Shown here: in pieces, positions 27,081 to 33,566 of the stretch
How the letters are laid out: the number at the start of each line of letters is the position of its first letter
Position numbering within the stretch: the first letter of the stretch is position 1
Assembly (NCBI GenBank): GCA_007280125.1
Contig: QYPT01000012.1
Coordinates: 1 to 34,532, forward strand
Reading direction: 5' to 3'
DNA length: 34,532 bases
Source: Streptomycetaceae bacterium
GTDB lineage: Bacteria > Actinomycetota > Actinomycetes > Nanopelagicales > Nanopelagicaceae
The notes under the pieces: generated by a model
What the model was told of the DNA's origin: nothing
Database searches by the model: none
The model's input: the letters and a program-made list of their open reading frames with translations, nothing else
Translations under genes and position numbers: made by a program

Positions 27081-28472
27081 TTACAAATCTGCCGGTGATG
27101 ACAACGTGCCACGGATTGCTGTTGCTGCTGCAACGAGTGGACTCACTAAGTGAGTACGTCCGCCTTTGCCTTGACGGCCTTCAAAGTTGCGATTGCTTGT
27201 TGAGGCCGAACGCTCCCCCACTGCAAGTTGATCTGGGTTCATGCCTAGACACATAGAACATCCGGCATTTCGCCATTCAGCACCTGCATTGATGAAAACT
27301 TTATCCAGTCCCTCAGCTTCTGCCTGCAAACGAACTCGCGCCGACCCAGGCACGACCAACATGCGAAGTGATGATGCAATTTTCTTGCCATCAAGAATCG
27401 CTGCTGCGCTGCGAAGATCTTCAATGCGTCCATTGGTGCAAGAGCCCAAGAAAACAGTGTCAATCGCTATCTTTTTGAGTGGTGTTCCGGCCTCAAGACC
27501 CATATATACAAGGGCGCGTTCGGCTGCCCCGCGCTCTTCGGCATCAGCAATTGCTGAAGGATCTGGAACATTGCCAGATAAAGGTGCACCTTGTGCTGGA
27601 TTTGTACCCCACGTGACAAAGGGCGCAATATCCTCGGCCATCAGTGTTACTTCATGATCAAATTTTGCATCGGCATCAGTAGTCAACGTCTTCCAATAAG
27701 CAACCGCTGCATCCCAGTCCTCCGGAGCGTGTGGCTTGCCCTTGATGTAATCGAAAGTTGTTTCATCTGGCGCAATAAGTCCAGCGCGCGCACCGGCTTC
27801 AATGGACATGTTACAAACCGTCAAACGCGATTCCATGGTCATTGCGCGAATGGCGCTACCGCGATATTCCACGATGTAGCCAACTCCGCCGCCAGTACCA
27901 ATCTTGGCAATAATCGCCAAGATGACATCCTTAGATGTAACACCTGGAGCTAATTCGCCTTCGACATTAATTGCCATCATTTTTGGACGAATCAATGGCA
28001 GCGTCTGTGTAGCAAGTACATGCTCAACTTCACTTGTACCAACACCGAATGCAAGTGCGCCAAATGCGCCATGTGTTGATGTATGTGAATCTCCACAAAT
28101 GATTGTCATGCCAGGTTGTGTGAGTCCCAGCTGTGGTCCAACAACGTGCACGATGCCTTGGTCGATGTCTCCCAGGGAGTGGATGCGGACACCAAATTCT
28201 GCGCAATTTGCGCGCAAGGTATCTACCTGCAATTTCGATACTGGGTCAGCAATAGGTTGATCAATGTTCTGTGTTGGAGTGTTGTGATCCTCGGTTGCAA
28301 TCGTTAAATCCGGGCGGCGCACGGGGCGTCCAGCAAGGCGCAGACCATCAAAGGCTTGCGGGCTAGTGACTTCATGAATGAGATGCAGATCGATATAAAC
28401 CAAATCTGGTTCGCCTGCAGCGCTTCTAACGACATGTTCTTGCCAGATCTTCTCGGCTAAAGTCTTACCCAT
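27081..28472 (-). CDS. leuC: 3-isopropylmalate dehydratase large subunit
   Basis: LeuC is the catalytic [4Fe-4S] subunit of isopropylmalate isomerase. The protein begins [27 protein letters not shown] and [18 protein letters not shown] are substrate-binding stretches. The cluster cysteines are seen in FLGSCTNGR and [12 protein letters not shown]. The ORF track starts ten codons too early. AGGAG lies five nt before the second of two consecutive ATGs, so 28472 is chosen (463 residues). It is divergent from the IclR regulator, and the shared operator suggests direct control by it. Confidence 0.97.
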   Translation of the reverse strand: MGKTLAEKIWQEHVVRSAAGEPDLVYIDLHLIHEVTSPQAFDGLRLAGRPVRRPDLTIATEDHNTPTQNIDQPIADPVSKLQVDTLRANCAEFGVRIHSLGDIDQGIVHVVGPQLGLTQPGMTIICGDSHTSTHGAFGALAFGVGTSEVEHVLATQTLPLIRPKMMAINVEGELAPGVTSKDVILAIIAKIGTGGGVGYIVEYRGSAIRAMTMESRLTVCNMSIEAGARAGLIAPDETTFDYIKGKPHAPEDWDAAVAYWKTLTTDADAKFDHEVTLMAEDIAPFVTWGTNPAQGAPLSGNVPDPSAIADAEERGAAERALVYMGLEAGTPLKKIAIDTVFLGSCTNGRIEDLRSAAAILDGKKIASSLRMLVVPGSARVRLQAEAEGLDKVFINAGAEWRNAGCSMCLGMNPDQLAVGERSASTSNRNFEGRQGKGGRTHLVSPLVAAATAIRGTLSSPADL

Positions 28473-28489
28473 CATTACTCCTGATCGAC

Positions 28490-28520
28490 TTGACCATCTC
28501 ACTAGTTGAGATGTTAGTAT
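28490..28520 (+). promoter_or_regulatory. predicted iclR promoter, leaderless
   Basis: TTGACC (28490-28495) and TAGTAT (28515-28520) are 19 nt apart, and the -10 ends six nt before the GTG start. No Shine-Dalgarno sequence is present. The operator palindrome lies between the two elements, so self-repression is expected. Confidence 0.6.
28495..28513. promoter_or_regulatory. operator palindrome between leuC and iclR
   Basis: CATCTCA and TGAGATG are perfect inverted arms around CTAGT. The 19-bp site fills the iclR promoter spacer and lies upstream of leuC, next to a possible leuC -10 (TAACAT on the minus strand). It is the natural binding site for the adjacent IclR-family protein, whose homologues LtbR/NdgR control leuCD in other actinobacteria. 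Confidence 0.75.
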
Positions 28521-28526
28521 TGCATC

Positions 28527-29243
28527 GTGGACAAGAAGAATAGCGGAGTTGGCGTATTAGACAAAGCCGTCGCAATTTTATCTACCCTTGAATCAGGACC
28601 GCACTCCTTGGCAGAACTCGTAGCAGCCACCGGAATCGCCCGTCCAACCGCCCACCGCCTTGCTGTAGCGCTTGAATTTCATCGCCTTGTAACTCGCGAT
28701 CTCCACGGACGATTTGTCTTAGGTCTTCGATCTGGCGAATTAGCAGCAGCAGCTGGCGAGGATCGTCTCCTCGCCGTTGCAGCACCTGCACTTGCCGCGC
28801 TGCGCGATGCAACAGGTGAAAGTGCGCAGTTGTATCGCCGCCAAGGCGATGTCCGCATTTGTGTCGCGGTTGCCGAACGTTTATCTGGTCTTAGGGATTC
28901 AGTACCAGTGGGATCCGCTCTCACTATGCAAGCCGGATCTGGTGCACAAATTCTTCTCGCCTGGGAAGATTCCGAACGCATTCATAAAGGCCTAACAAAT
29001 GCTCGATTTACTGCGGCGCAATTATCGGCAGTGCGTCGTCGCGGTTGGGCACAAAGTGTTGGAGAGCGCGAAGCAGGTGTTGCATCCGTATCTGCGCCAG
29101 TGCGCGGTCCCAACAATAAAGTTATTGCAGCAGTTGGTATCAGTGGTCCAATGGAACGCCTTGGTCGCCAACCTGGACGTCTCCATGCAGCCGCAGTTGC
29201 AGCAACGGCTGCGCGGCTTTCAGAACATATCGCTAACTCTTAG
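28527..29243 (+). CDS. IclR-family regulator of leucine genes (LtbR/NdgR type)
   Basis: This is a 238-residue IclR-family transcription factor. The N-terminal winged helix-turn-helix spans roughly residues 8-65 ([13 protein letters not shown], then [23 protein letters not shown]). The effector domain follows to the end. Divergence from leuCD is the arrangement of LtbR in corynebacteria and NdgR in streptomycetes, which regulate leucine synthesis and respond to amino acids. The start is GTG with a -10 hexamer six nt upstream and no Shine-Dalgarno sequence, so the message is probably leaderless. The ligand here is not known. Confidence 0.92.
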   Translation: MDKKNSGVGVLDKAVAILSTLESGPHSLAELVAATGIARPTAHRLAVALEFHRLVTRDLHGRFVLGLRSGELAAAAGEDRLLAVAAPALAALRDATGESAQLYRRQGDVRICVAVAERLSGLRDSVPVGSALTMQAGSGAQILLAWEDSERIHKGLTNARFTAAQLSAVRRRGWAQSVGEREAGVASVSAPVRGPNNKVIAAVGISGPMERLGRQPGRLHAAAVAATAARLSEHIANS

Positions 29244-29326
29244 CTCGATAGCAGAATAAGTTAGACGTTTTCTATAGAGCATTTGACTTGCAGACTGTAA
29301 ATTACCCAGAGTTAGCTTTTCCTAGA

Positions 29327-29332
29327 TAACCT
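29327..29332 (+). promoter_or_regulatory. possible -10 element of the heliorhodopsin gene
   Basis: TAACCT ends six nt before the ATG and there is no Shine-Dalgarno sequence, so a leaderless message is likely. No -35 at 16-18 nt is convincing. The TTGACT at 29284 is too far away to pair with it. Confidence 0.4.
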
Positions 29333-29338
29333 TTCGGT

Positions 29339-30100
29339 ATGAGAAAAACAATTACTGCCCAAAATCTACGCAAAACAAACATCCTGGCAGGTTTTCTTCA
29401 CCTAGGACAGATGATTGCCGTGTTGGCTCTAAGCACTGACTTTTCCCTACCGATTACGGCAACATACATGTCGGGACCGCCGGGATCATCATTTGCCTCA
29501 CCGGTAGTTCTGTTCAAAACTCCTATAGGCCTCACAGTTGCAATCTTCTTGGGCCTATCAGCATTAGCGCATTTCATTGTCGCAAGTCCCAAGTTTTTCC
29601 CACGCTATAGCGCAGGGCTCTTGGAGAAAAGGAATTATTTCCGCTGGGTTGAATATGCAATTAGCTCATCGGTGATGATTGTTTTGATTGCTCAAATTAC
29701 TGGCGTAACCGAAATCGCCGCGATCGTTTCCCTTTTCGGCGTCAATGCTTCAATGATTCTCTTTGGCTGGTTGCAGGAAAAGTATGAGAATCCTGGAAGC
29801 GGTGGATGGATTCCCTTTATATTTGGATGCATAGCTGGCATCGTTCCGTGGATTGCATTGTTCTTCTACGTTTTCTCCATTGGCGGCCCAGGCGGCACAT
29901 CGGCTCCAGGTTTCGTCTACGGAATTGTCTTCTCGATCTTCTTACTCTTTAACTCATTTGCACTCGTGCAATGGCTGCAATACAAAAGAGTTAGCAGGTG
30001 GAACGACTATCTTCGTGGTGAGCGAACCTATATAACTCTTTCATTGGTAGCAAAATCCTTGCTAGCTTGGCAAATATTCGCAAACACACTTATTCCTTGA
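29339..30100 (+). CDS. heliorhodopsin
   Basis: This is a seven-helix retinal protein of the heliorhodopsin family, which has an inverted membrane topology and does not pump ions; roles in light sensing or regulation have been proposed. The retinal-binding lysine is Lys239 in SLVAKSLLAW. The presumed Schiff-base counterion is Glu105 in RWVEYAISSSVM. His21 and His78 match the two polar-pocket histidines of the type protein 48C12. FGVNASMILFGWLQEKY and LRGERTYI are further family hallmarks. Length 253 is typical. It is a single gene, with no carotenoid or retinal genes in the window, and its stop abuts that of the DinB gene. Confidence 0.96.
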   Translation: MRKTITAQNLRKTNILAGFLHLGQMIAVLALSTDFSLPITATYMSGPPGSSFASPVVLFKTPIGLTVAIFLGLSALAHFIVASPKFFPRYSAGLLEKRNYFRWVEYAISSSVMIVLIAQITGVTEIAAIVSLFGVNASMILFGWLQEKYENPGSGGWIPFIFGCIAGIVPWIALFFYVFSIGGPGGTSAPGFVYGIVFSIFLLFNSFALVQWLQYKRVSRWNDYLRGERTYITLSLVAKSLLAWQIFANTLIP

Positions 30101-30568
30101 TTACGAAGCGGCAATAACCTTTTCGATCTGACCTGAATGATCCTTAGGGTGATTTGTGTAGCCCTTAAGCCAGCGAGCAATTGTGTACTCGCCTGCTTCT
30201 GAATGAACGCCATGTCGATCAAGATCTGCCAGAGACAATCTCTTAATGATGTCTAACGATCCTGCGCGAACGGCTTTATAGACGGCTAATGAATTCTCAA
30301 TCGGTAATTCGGTGTATCCCAAAATGGCACTCTCAGACCAAGCACCCTCGTCATATCCTTGAATAGATGAACCGAGAGGTTCGGCAACGAGGCGACGAAG
30401 TCGTGCATAGGACTGCGCCTCACTATCGGCGAGGTGGTGAATTACTTGGCGTGGAGTCCACTCCCCCGGCATGCTCTTATCAAAATCGGCGGGTGAAAGT
30501 TTTGCAACGAGGTCGGTGAAATATTTAGTAGCGGCTTCGTATTCATTTGCATAATCAATGATTTCCAT
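30101..30568 (-). CDS. DinB-superfamily (YfiT-like) protein
   Basis: This 155-residue protein is predicted to form the four-helix bundle of the DinB/YfiT superfamily. The hallmark WTPRQVIHHLADSE (about residues 37-50) and a C-terminal NHPKDHSGQI supply three histidines in the positions usually binding a metal. Members include thiol-S-transferases such as bacillithiol and mycothiol-dependent enzymes; which reaction this one performs cannot be read. No Shine-Dalgarno sequence is present and TAGAGT ends six nt before the ATG. Its stop codon touches that of the convergent heliorhodopsin gene. Confidence 0.85.
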   Translation of the reverse strand: MEIIDYANEYEAATKYFTDLVAKLSPADFDKSMPGEWTPRQVIHHLADSEAQSYARLRRLVAEPLGSSIQGYDEGAWSESAILGYTELPIENSLAVYKAVRAGSLDIIKRLSLADLDRHGVHSEAGEYTIARWLKGYTNHPKDHSGQIEKVIAAS

Positions 30569-30574
30569 GCGGTA

Positions 30575-30580
30575 ACTCTA
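30575..30580 (-). promoter_or_regulatory. possible -10 element of the DinB-superfamily gene
   Basis: TAGAGT on the minus strand ends exactly six nt before the ATG, with no Shine-Dalgarno sequence. It lies between tRNA-Glu and the gene. Confidence 0.4.
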
Positions 30581-30606
30581 TGAGAAAAATAGAGAATTAT
30601 CCTGCG

Positions 30607-30679
30607 TAGCCCCGAAGGGATTCGAACCCTCGTAGCTGGCTTGAGAAGCCAGAGTCCTAGGCCGCTAGACGACGGGGCC
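30607..30679 (-). tRNA. tRNA-Glu (anticodon CTC)
   Basis: The 73-nt cloverleaf folds by eye. The acceptor is GGCCCCG/CGGGGCT with a G-U first pair, and the D arm starts GTCTAGCGGCC. The anticodon stem CTGGC/GCCAG carries loop TTCTCAA, and the T arm is GAGGG-TTCGAAT-CCCTT. The anticodon CTC reads GAG. CCA is not encoded. It is one of two tRNAs near gltX. Confidence 0.93.
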
Positions 30680-30713
30680 CTAGTGAATTGCATGCCCCTT
30701 TAGAGCACGGTGA

Positions 30714-30743
30714 ATCATAAGCCCCACAACTGCTTGAAACCAA
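30714..30743 (-). promoter_or_regulatory. predicted tRNA-Glu promoter
   Basis: TTGGTT (30738-30743) and TATGAT (30714-30719) are 18 nt apart on the minus strand, placing the start of transcription some 28 nt before the tRNA. Confidence 0.5.
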
Positions 30744-30773
30744 AAGAGCTCAGCACTGCCCCTGACGCCGAGC
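30742..30773 (-). terminator. possible terminator of the YCII gene
   Basis: GCTCGGC and GCTGAGC pair over seven bases with one G-U, a 12-nt loop, and TCTTTT follows. It lies just past the stop codon and overlaps the -35 of tRNA-Glu. Confidence 0.4.
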
Positions 30774-30777
30774 GCAA

Positions 30778-31062
30778 CTACATAGGCATTGTTTCGAAAA
30801 CCCTGACGCCAGCCTTATTTGGACAGCCCTTTGCAAGTGCGACAGCGGCATCCATATCTAGAGCATTTATCAAGGTATATCCGCCAACAAAATCAGACCA
30901 CTCGGTGATGTCTTTTGCTCCACTCGAGGTCACAATCTTTCCTCCATTGAATTCACTGCCCATATCGGCCACATGCGGGGTTATGGCGGTAAACCAACTC
31001 ATCCATGCCTCATTGGAATCGACCTCATTGCTGGCATTGTAAATAAACATAAACTTTTTCAT
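30778..31062 (-). CDS. YCII-related domain protein
   Basis: This 94-residue protein is of the YCII/YciI type, a ferredoxin-like alpha-beta fold. It starts MKKFMFIYNAS and has WMSWF, then GGYTLINALDMDAAVALAKGCP, the typical late segment (GG-Y-x-I-x-A-x-d-x-d-A-v-x-l-A-x-x-x-P). Functions of this family are largely unknown; some members resemble dehydrochlorinase-type or peroxidase-like enzymes. AAAGGAG lies five to six nt before the ATG. A good promoter and a 5' hairpin are upstream. It lies between tRNA-Gln and tRNA-Glu on the same strand. Confidence 0.85.
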   Translation of the reverse strand: MKKFMFIYNASNEVDSNEAWMSWFTAITPHVADMGSEFNGGKIVTSSGAKDITEWSDFVGGYTLINALDMDAAVALAKGCPNKAGVRVFETMPM

Positions 31063-31084
31063 TCTCTCTCCTTTGATTTCAGCT

Positions 31085-31108
31085 GCGAGCAGATCAGTTG
31101 TTGCTCGC
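31085..31108 (-). promoter_or_regulatory. 5' leader hairpin of the YCII gene
   Basis: GCGAGCA and TGCTCGC form a perfect seven-bp stem with a 10-nt loop, starting almost at the predicted 5' end of the mRNA and ending 22 nt before the ATG. There is no T-run, so it is not a terminator. It may protect the 5' end. Confidence 0.5.
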
Positions 31109-31116
31109 GTCTGAAT

Positions 31117-31145
31117 AAAGTAGGAGTTGAGAAATATCGCGTCAA
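31117..31145 (-). promoter_or_regulatory. predicted promoter of the YCII gene
   Basis: TTGACG (31140-31145) and TACTTT (31117-31122) are 17 nt apart on the minus strand. It is the best -35/-10 pair in the window. Confidence 0.6.
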
Positions 31146-31198
31146 GGATTACTACGAGATTTATGGGCTAAAAGCAAGAGATGAGGGGGGAACTATTG

Positions 31199-31270
31199 CT
31201 GGGGTACCAGGACTCGAACCTAGACTTACTGAACCAGAATCAGCAGGGCTGCCAATTACCCCATACCCCA
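31199..31270 (-). tRNA. tRNA-Gln (anticodon CTG)
   Basis: The 72-nt cloverleaf has acceptor TGGGGTA/TACCCCA with discriminator G. The anticodon stem GCTGA/TCAGT carries loop TTCTGGT, giving anticodon CTG for CAG. The T arm contains GGTTCGAGTCC. The U-A first pair is typical of tRNA-Gln. CCA is not encoded. It begins 29 nt after the gltX stop on the same strand, so it may be cut from the gltX transcript. Confidence 0.94.
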
Positions 31271-31299
31271 ATTACGCAGGCGCAACGATACCGTAGAAA

Positions 31300-32757
31300 C
31301 TAGAGCGCGAGAGCCGCAGAAATGCGCTCCAATGATGCACTTTTGCCCAGTAATTCCATTGATTCAAATAACGGCGGAGAGACAGTGCTTCCCGTGACAG
31401 CGATCCGGACTGAACCAAAAGCAATGCGAGGCTTGAGGCCTAATTCTTCAATGAGAGATGCCCTTAGCGCGGCTTCGATAGTGTCGTGAGTCCATTGTGT
31501 CAGCGGTGTTAGCTCGGCAAGGGATCTCTTAAGTACATCCTTTGACGCAGCATCAGTGACCTTTGAAAGAGAATCAGCTTCTACGGCGAAGTTGGTTGCA
31601 AAGAGGAATTTCAACATTGCAGGTACTTCACTCAGGCGCGTGATGCGCTCTTGAATAATCGGTAGCGCTGATTTCACGAGTGCAATCTGCTCGTCAGTGC
31701 CAGTGATGACCTGGGCCCTGATCATAAATGGCAGCGCCCACGTCAAGAATTCATCAATAGTCAGTGCGCGAATTTTATCTCCGTTAATCGCTTCTAACTT
31801 CTTCATATCAAAGCGAGCAGGAGAACTATTGACACGTTCTACGGTGAAGAGCTCGGTCAATTCTTTCATCGTGATGTTCTCGCGATCATCTCCTGGTGAC
31901 CAACCAAGTAGTACTAGATAATTACAAATAGCCTCTGGCAAGAATCCAGCATCGCGGTACCAGGCAATAGAAACTTCACCATTTCGCTTGGATAACTTGG
32001 CATTGTCTTGGCCCATAACAAAAGGCAAGTGAGCAAATATTGGGTAATCCTCAAGAGCAACGCCCATTGCTTGATAGACGCGGATCTGTCGAGGAGTTGA
32101 TGAAAGTAAGTCTTCTCCGCGCAATACGTGGCTGACCTTCATCATGATGTCATCAACTGCGACTGCAAGTGTGTAGAGAGGTGATCCATCACCTCGTACT
32201 AAGACGAAGTCTGGAACAAATTTATGCTCGAACGAAACTTCACCGCGGATGGCATCGACGAATGTGGTACTTCCATCGGGCATGCGCATGCGTACAACTG
32301 CGTCGCGACCTTCTGCTCTAAATGCAGCCACCTGTTCTGGAGAAAGATCACGACACTGACCGTCATAGCCTGGTGCTTCATTGGCTGCGCGTTGTGCTTC
32401 CCGGCGCTCTTCTAATTCAACTGATGTGCAATAGCAGTGATAGGCATCGCCTTGATCGAGGAACTTCTGCGCCCAGTCTGCATAGATATCTAAGCGCTGT
32501 GACTGCAGATACGGACCATATGGACCGCCCACTTCAGGGCCCTCATCCCAATCGAGTCCGAGCCATCGCAATGTATCTAACGCTGCCGCAATGTATTCAT
32601 CAGTAACGCGAGTGGTATCGGTATCTTCAATTCTAAAGATGAACTTTCCGCCTGTGTGTCGGGCATATGCCCAATCAAAGAGTGCCGTACGAATATTTCC
32701 TACATGCAGATCACCTGTCGGTGATGGGGCAAAGCGAACGCGAATTTCTCTAGCCAT
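31300..32757 (-). CDS. gltX: glutamyl-tRNA synthetase
   Basis: GltX charges tRNA-Glu. In most actinobacteria it is thought to be non-discriminating and also loads glutamate on tRNA-Gln, which GatCAB then amidates. The class I signature is RFAPSPTGDLHVGN (HIGH variant) near residue 7, and the KMSKS equivalent is KLSKRNGE near residue 240. A helical anticodon-binding domain follows. At 485 residues it is full length. AAGGTGA lies about eight nt before the ATG, and the gene overlaps the FAH gene by eight nt. Genes for tRNA-Gln and tRNA-Glu follow on the same strand. Confidence 0.97.
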   Translation of the reverse strand: MAREIRVRFAPSPTGDLHVGNIRTALFDWAYARHTGGKFIFRIEDTDTTRVTDEYIAAALDTLRWLGLDWDEGPEVGGPYGPYLQSQRLDIYADWAQKFLDQGDAYHCYCTSVELEERREAQRAANEAPGYDGQCRDLSPEQVAAFRAEGRDAVVRMRMPDGSTTFVDAIRGEVSFEHKFVPDFVLVRGDGSPLYTLAVAVDDIMMKVSHVLRGEDLLSSTPRQIRVYQAMGVALEDYPIFAHLPFVMGQDNAKLSKRNGEVSIAWYRDAGFLPEAICNYLVLLGWSPGDDRENITMKELTELFTVERVNSSPARFDMKKLEAINGDKIRALTIDEFLTWALPFMIRAQVITGTDEQIALVKSALPIIQERITRLSEVPAMLKFLFATNFAVEADSLSKVTDAASKDVLKRSLAELTPLTQWTHDTIEAALRASLIEELGLKPRIAFGSVRIAVTGSTVSPPLFESMELLGKSASLERISAALAL

Positions 32758-33547
32758 GAACGCTCACCTTATTCGTTAGTTCGCCAAGGCCTTCGATGGC
32801 CACGGTAATCGAGGAACGCTCTGGCATTGGGCCAATTCCCGCGGGTGTACCTGTCAAAATGACATCGCCCGGAAGTAAGGTCATGACTTGAGATACAAAA
32901 TTAATAATCGTAGGAATATCAAAAATCATGTCTGATAATTTTGCCGATTGTTTGATTTCCCCGTTGAGTGTTGCAGTGATCTTCTGGTCACCAGGTGTGA
33001 AATCAGTATCGATCCAAGGTCCCAGTGGACAGAATGTGTCAAAGCCCTTGGCTCTGGTCCACTGACCATCCTTTTTCTGCAGGTCTCGCGCAGTTACATC
33101 ATTTGCAACCGTGTAACCGAAAATCACATCATTGAATCGCTCTTTAGGAACATCTTTGCAAATGCGGCCGATAACAATTGCCAACTCTGCTTCATGATCA
33201 ACGCGATCACTCATTGCAGGCCAAGCGATTGTGTCCCCTGGGCCAGCCACGGATGTATTGGGTTTGAGGAAAATTACTGGCTCGCTCGGAACCTCGCCGC
33301 CCATTTCCTTGGCATGATCTGCGTAATTCTTGCCAATACATACAACTTTGCTCCGAGGCAGAACGGGAGCAAGTAAACGAACCTGCTGTAGTGGAACACT
33401 CTTGCCATTAGGAGTAATGCCCGCATAGAGCGGATCTCCTACAAGAACTGCAATCAGATTATCTTCGTTAATTAAACCAAAGAGAGGATCGCTACCTAGG
33501 CCCAGTGATGGGTCGGCTCCACCAGGAGAGAATCGAACGATGCGCAT
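32750..33547 (-). CDS. fumarylacetoacetate hydrolase-family protein
   Basis: This 265-residue protein has the FAH fold, used for hydrolysis, isomerisation or decarboxylation of acylpyruvates and related acids. VCIGKNYADHAKEMG, DHEAELAIVIG (metal ligands Glu and Glu) and GYTVANDVTARDLQKKDGQW are the usual motifs; TGTPAGIGP follows. The substrate cannot be assigned. A homologue beside gltX is standard in actinobacteria. The ORF track starts 34 codons too early inside the upstream gene; the ATG at 33547 opens with MRIVRFS and lies 19 nt after the CBS gene. It has no Shine-Dalgarno sequence, but TATCCT ends six nt before it. Confidence 0.88.
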   Translation of the reverse strand: MRIVRFSPGGADPSLGLGSDPLFGLINEDNLIAVLVGDPLYAGITPNGKSVPLQQVRLLAPVLPRSKVVCIGKNYADHAKEMGGEVPSEPVIFLKPNTSVAGPGDTIAWPAMSDRVDHEAELAIVIGRICKDVPKERFNDVIFGYTVANDVTARDLQKKDGQWTRAKGFDTFCPLGPWIDTDFTPGDQKITATLNGEIKQSAKLSDMIFDIPTIINFVSQVMTLLPGDVILTGTPAGIGPMPERSSITVAIEGLGELTNKVSVHG

Positions 33548-33553
33548 CGGGCA

Positions 33554-33559
33554 AGGATA
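33554..33559 (-). promoter_or_regulatory. possible -10 element of the FAH-family gene
   Basis: TATCCT on the minus strand ends six nt before the ATG, and no Shine-Dalgarno sequence is present. This suggests an internal promoter giving a leaderless message. Confidence 0.4.
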
Positions 33560-33566
33560 TCGTGCC

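Noticed and set aside
27241-27657. 138-aa plus-strand ORF inside leuC
   Set aside because: Shadow of leuC, whose cluster cysteines and motifs are encoded on the minus strand.
29284-29289. TTGACT as the -35 of the heliorhodopsin promoter
   Set aside because: It lies 37 nt from the TAACCT -10 candidate, far outside the usual 16-19 nt.
32948-33376. 142-aa plus-strand ORF inside the FAH gene
   Set aside because: Antisense of conserved FAH motifs; no Shine-Dalgarno sequence or family features.
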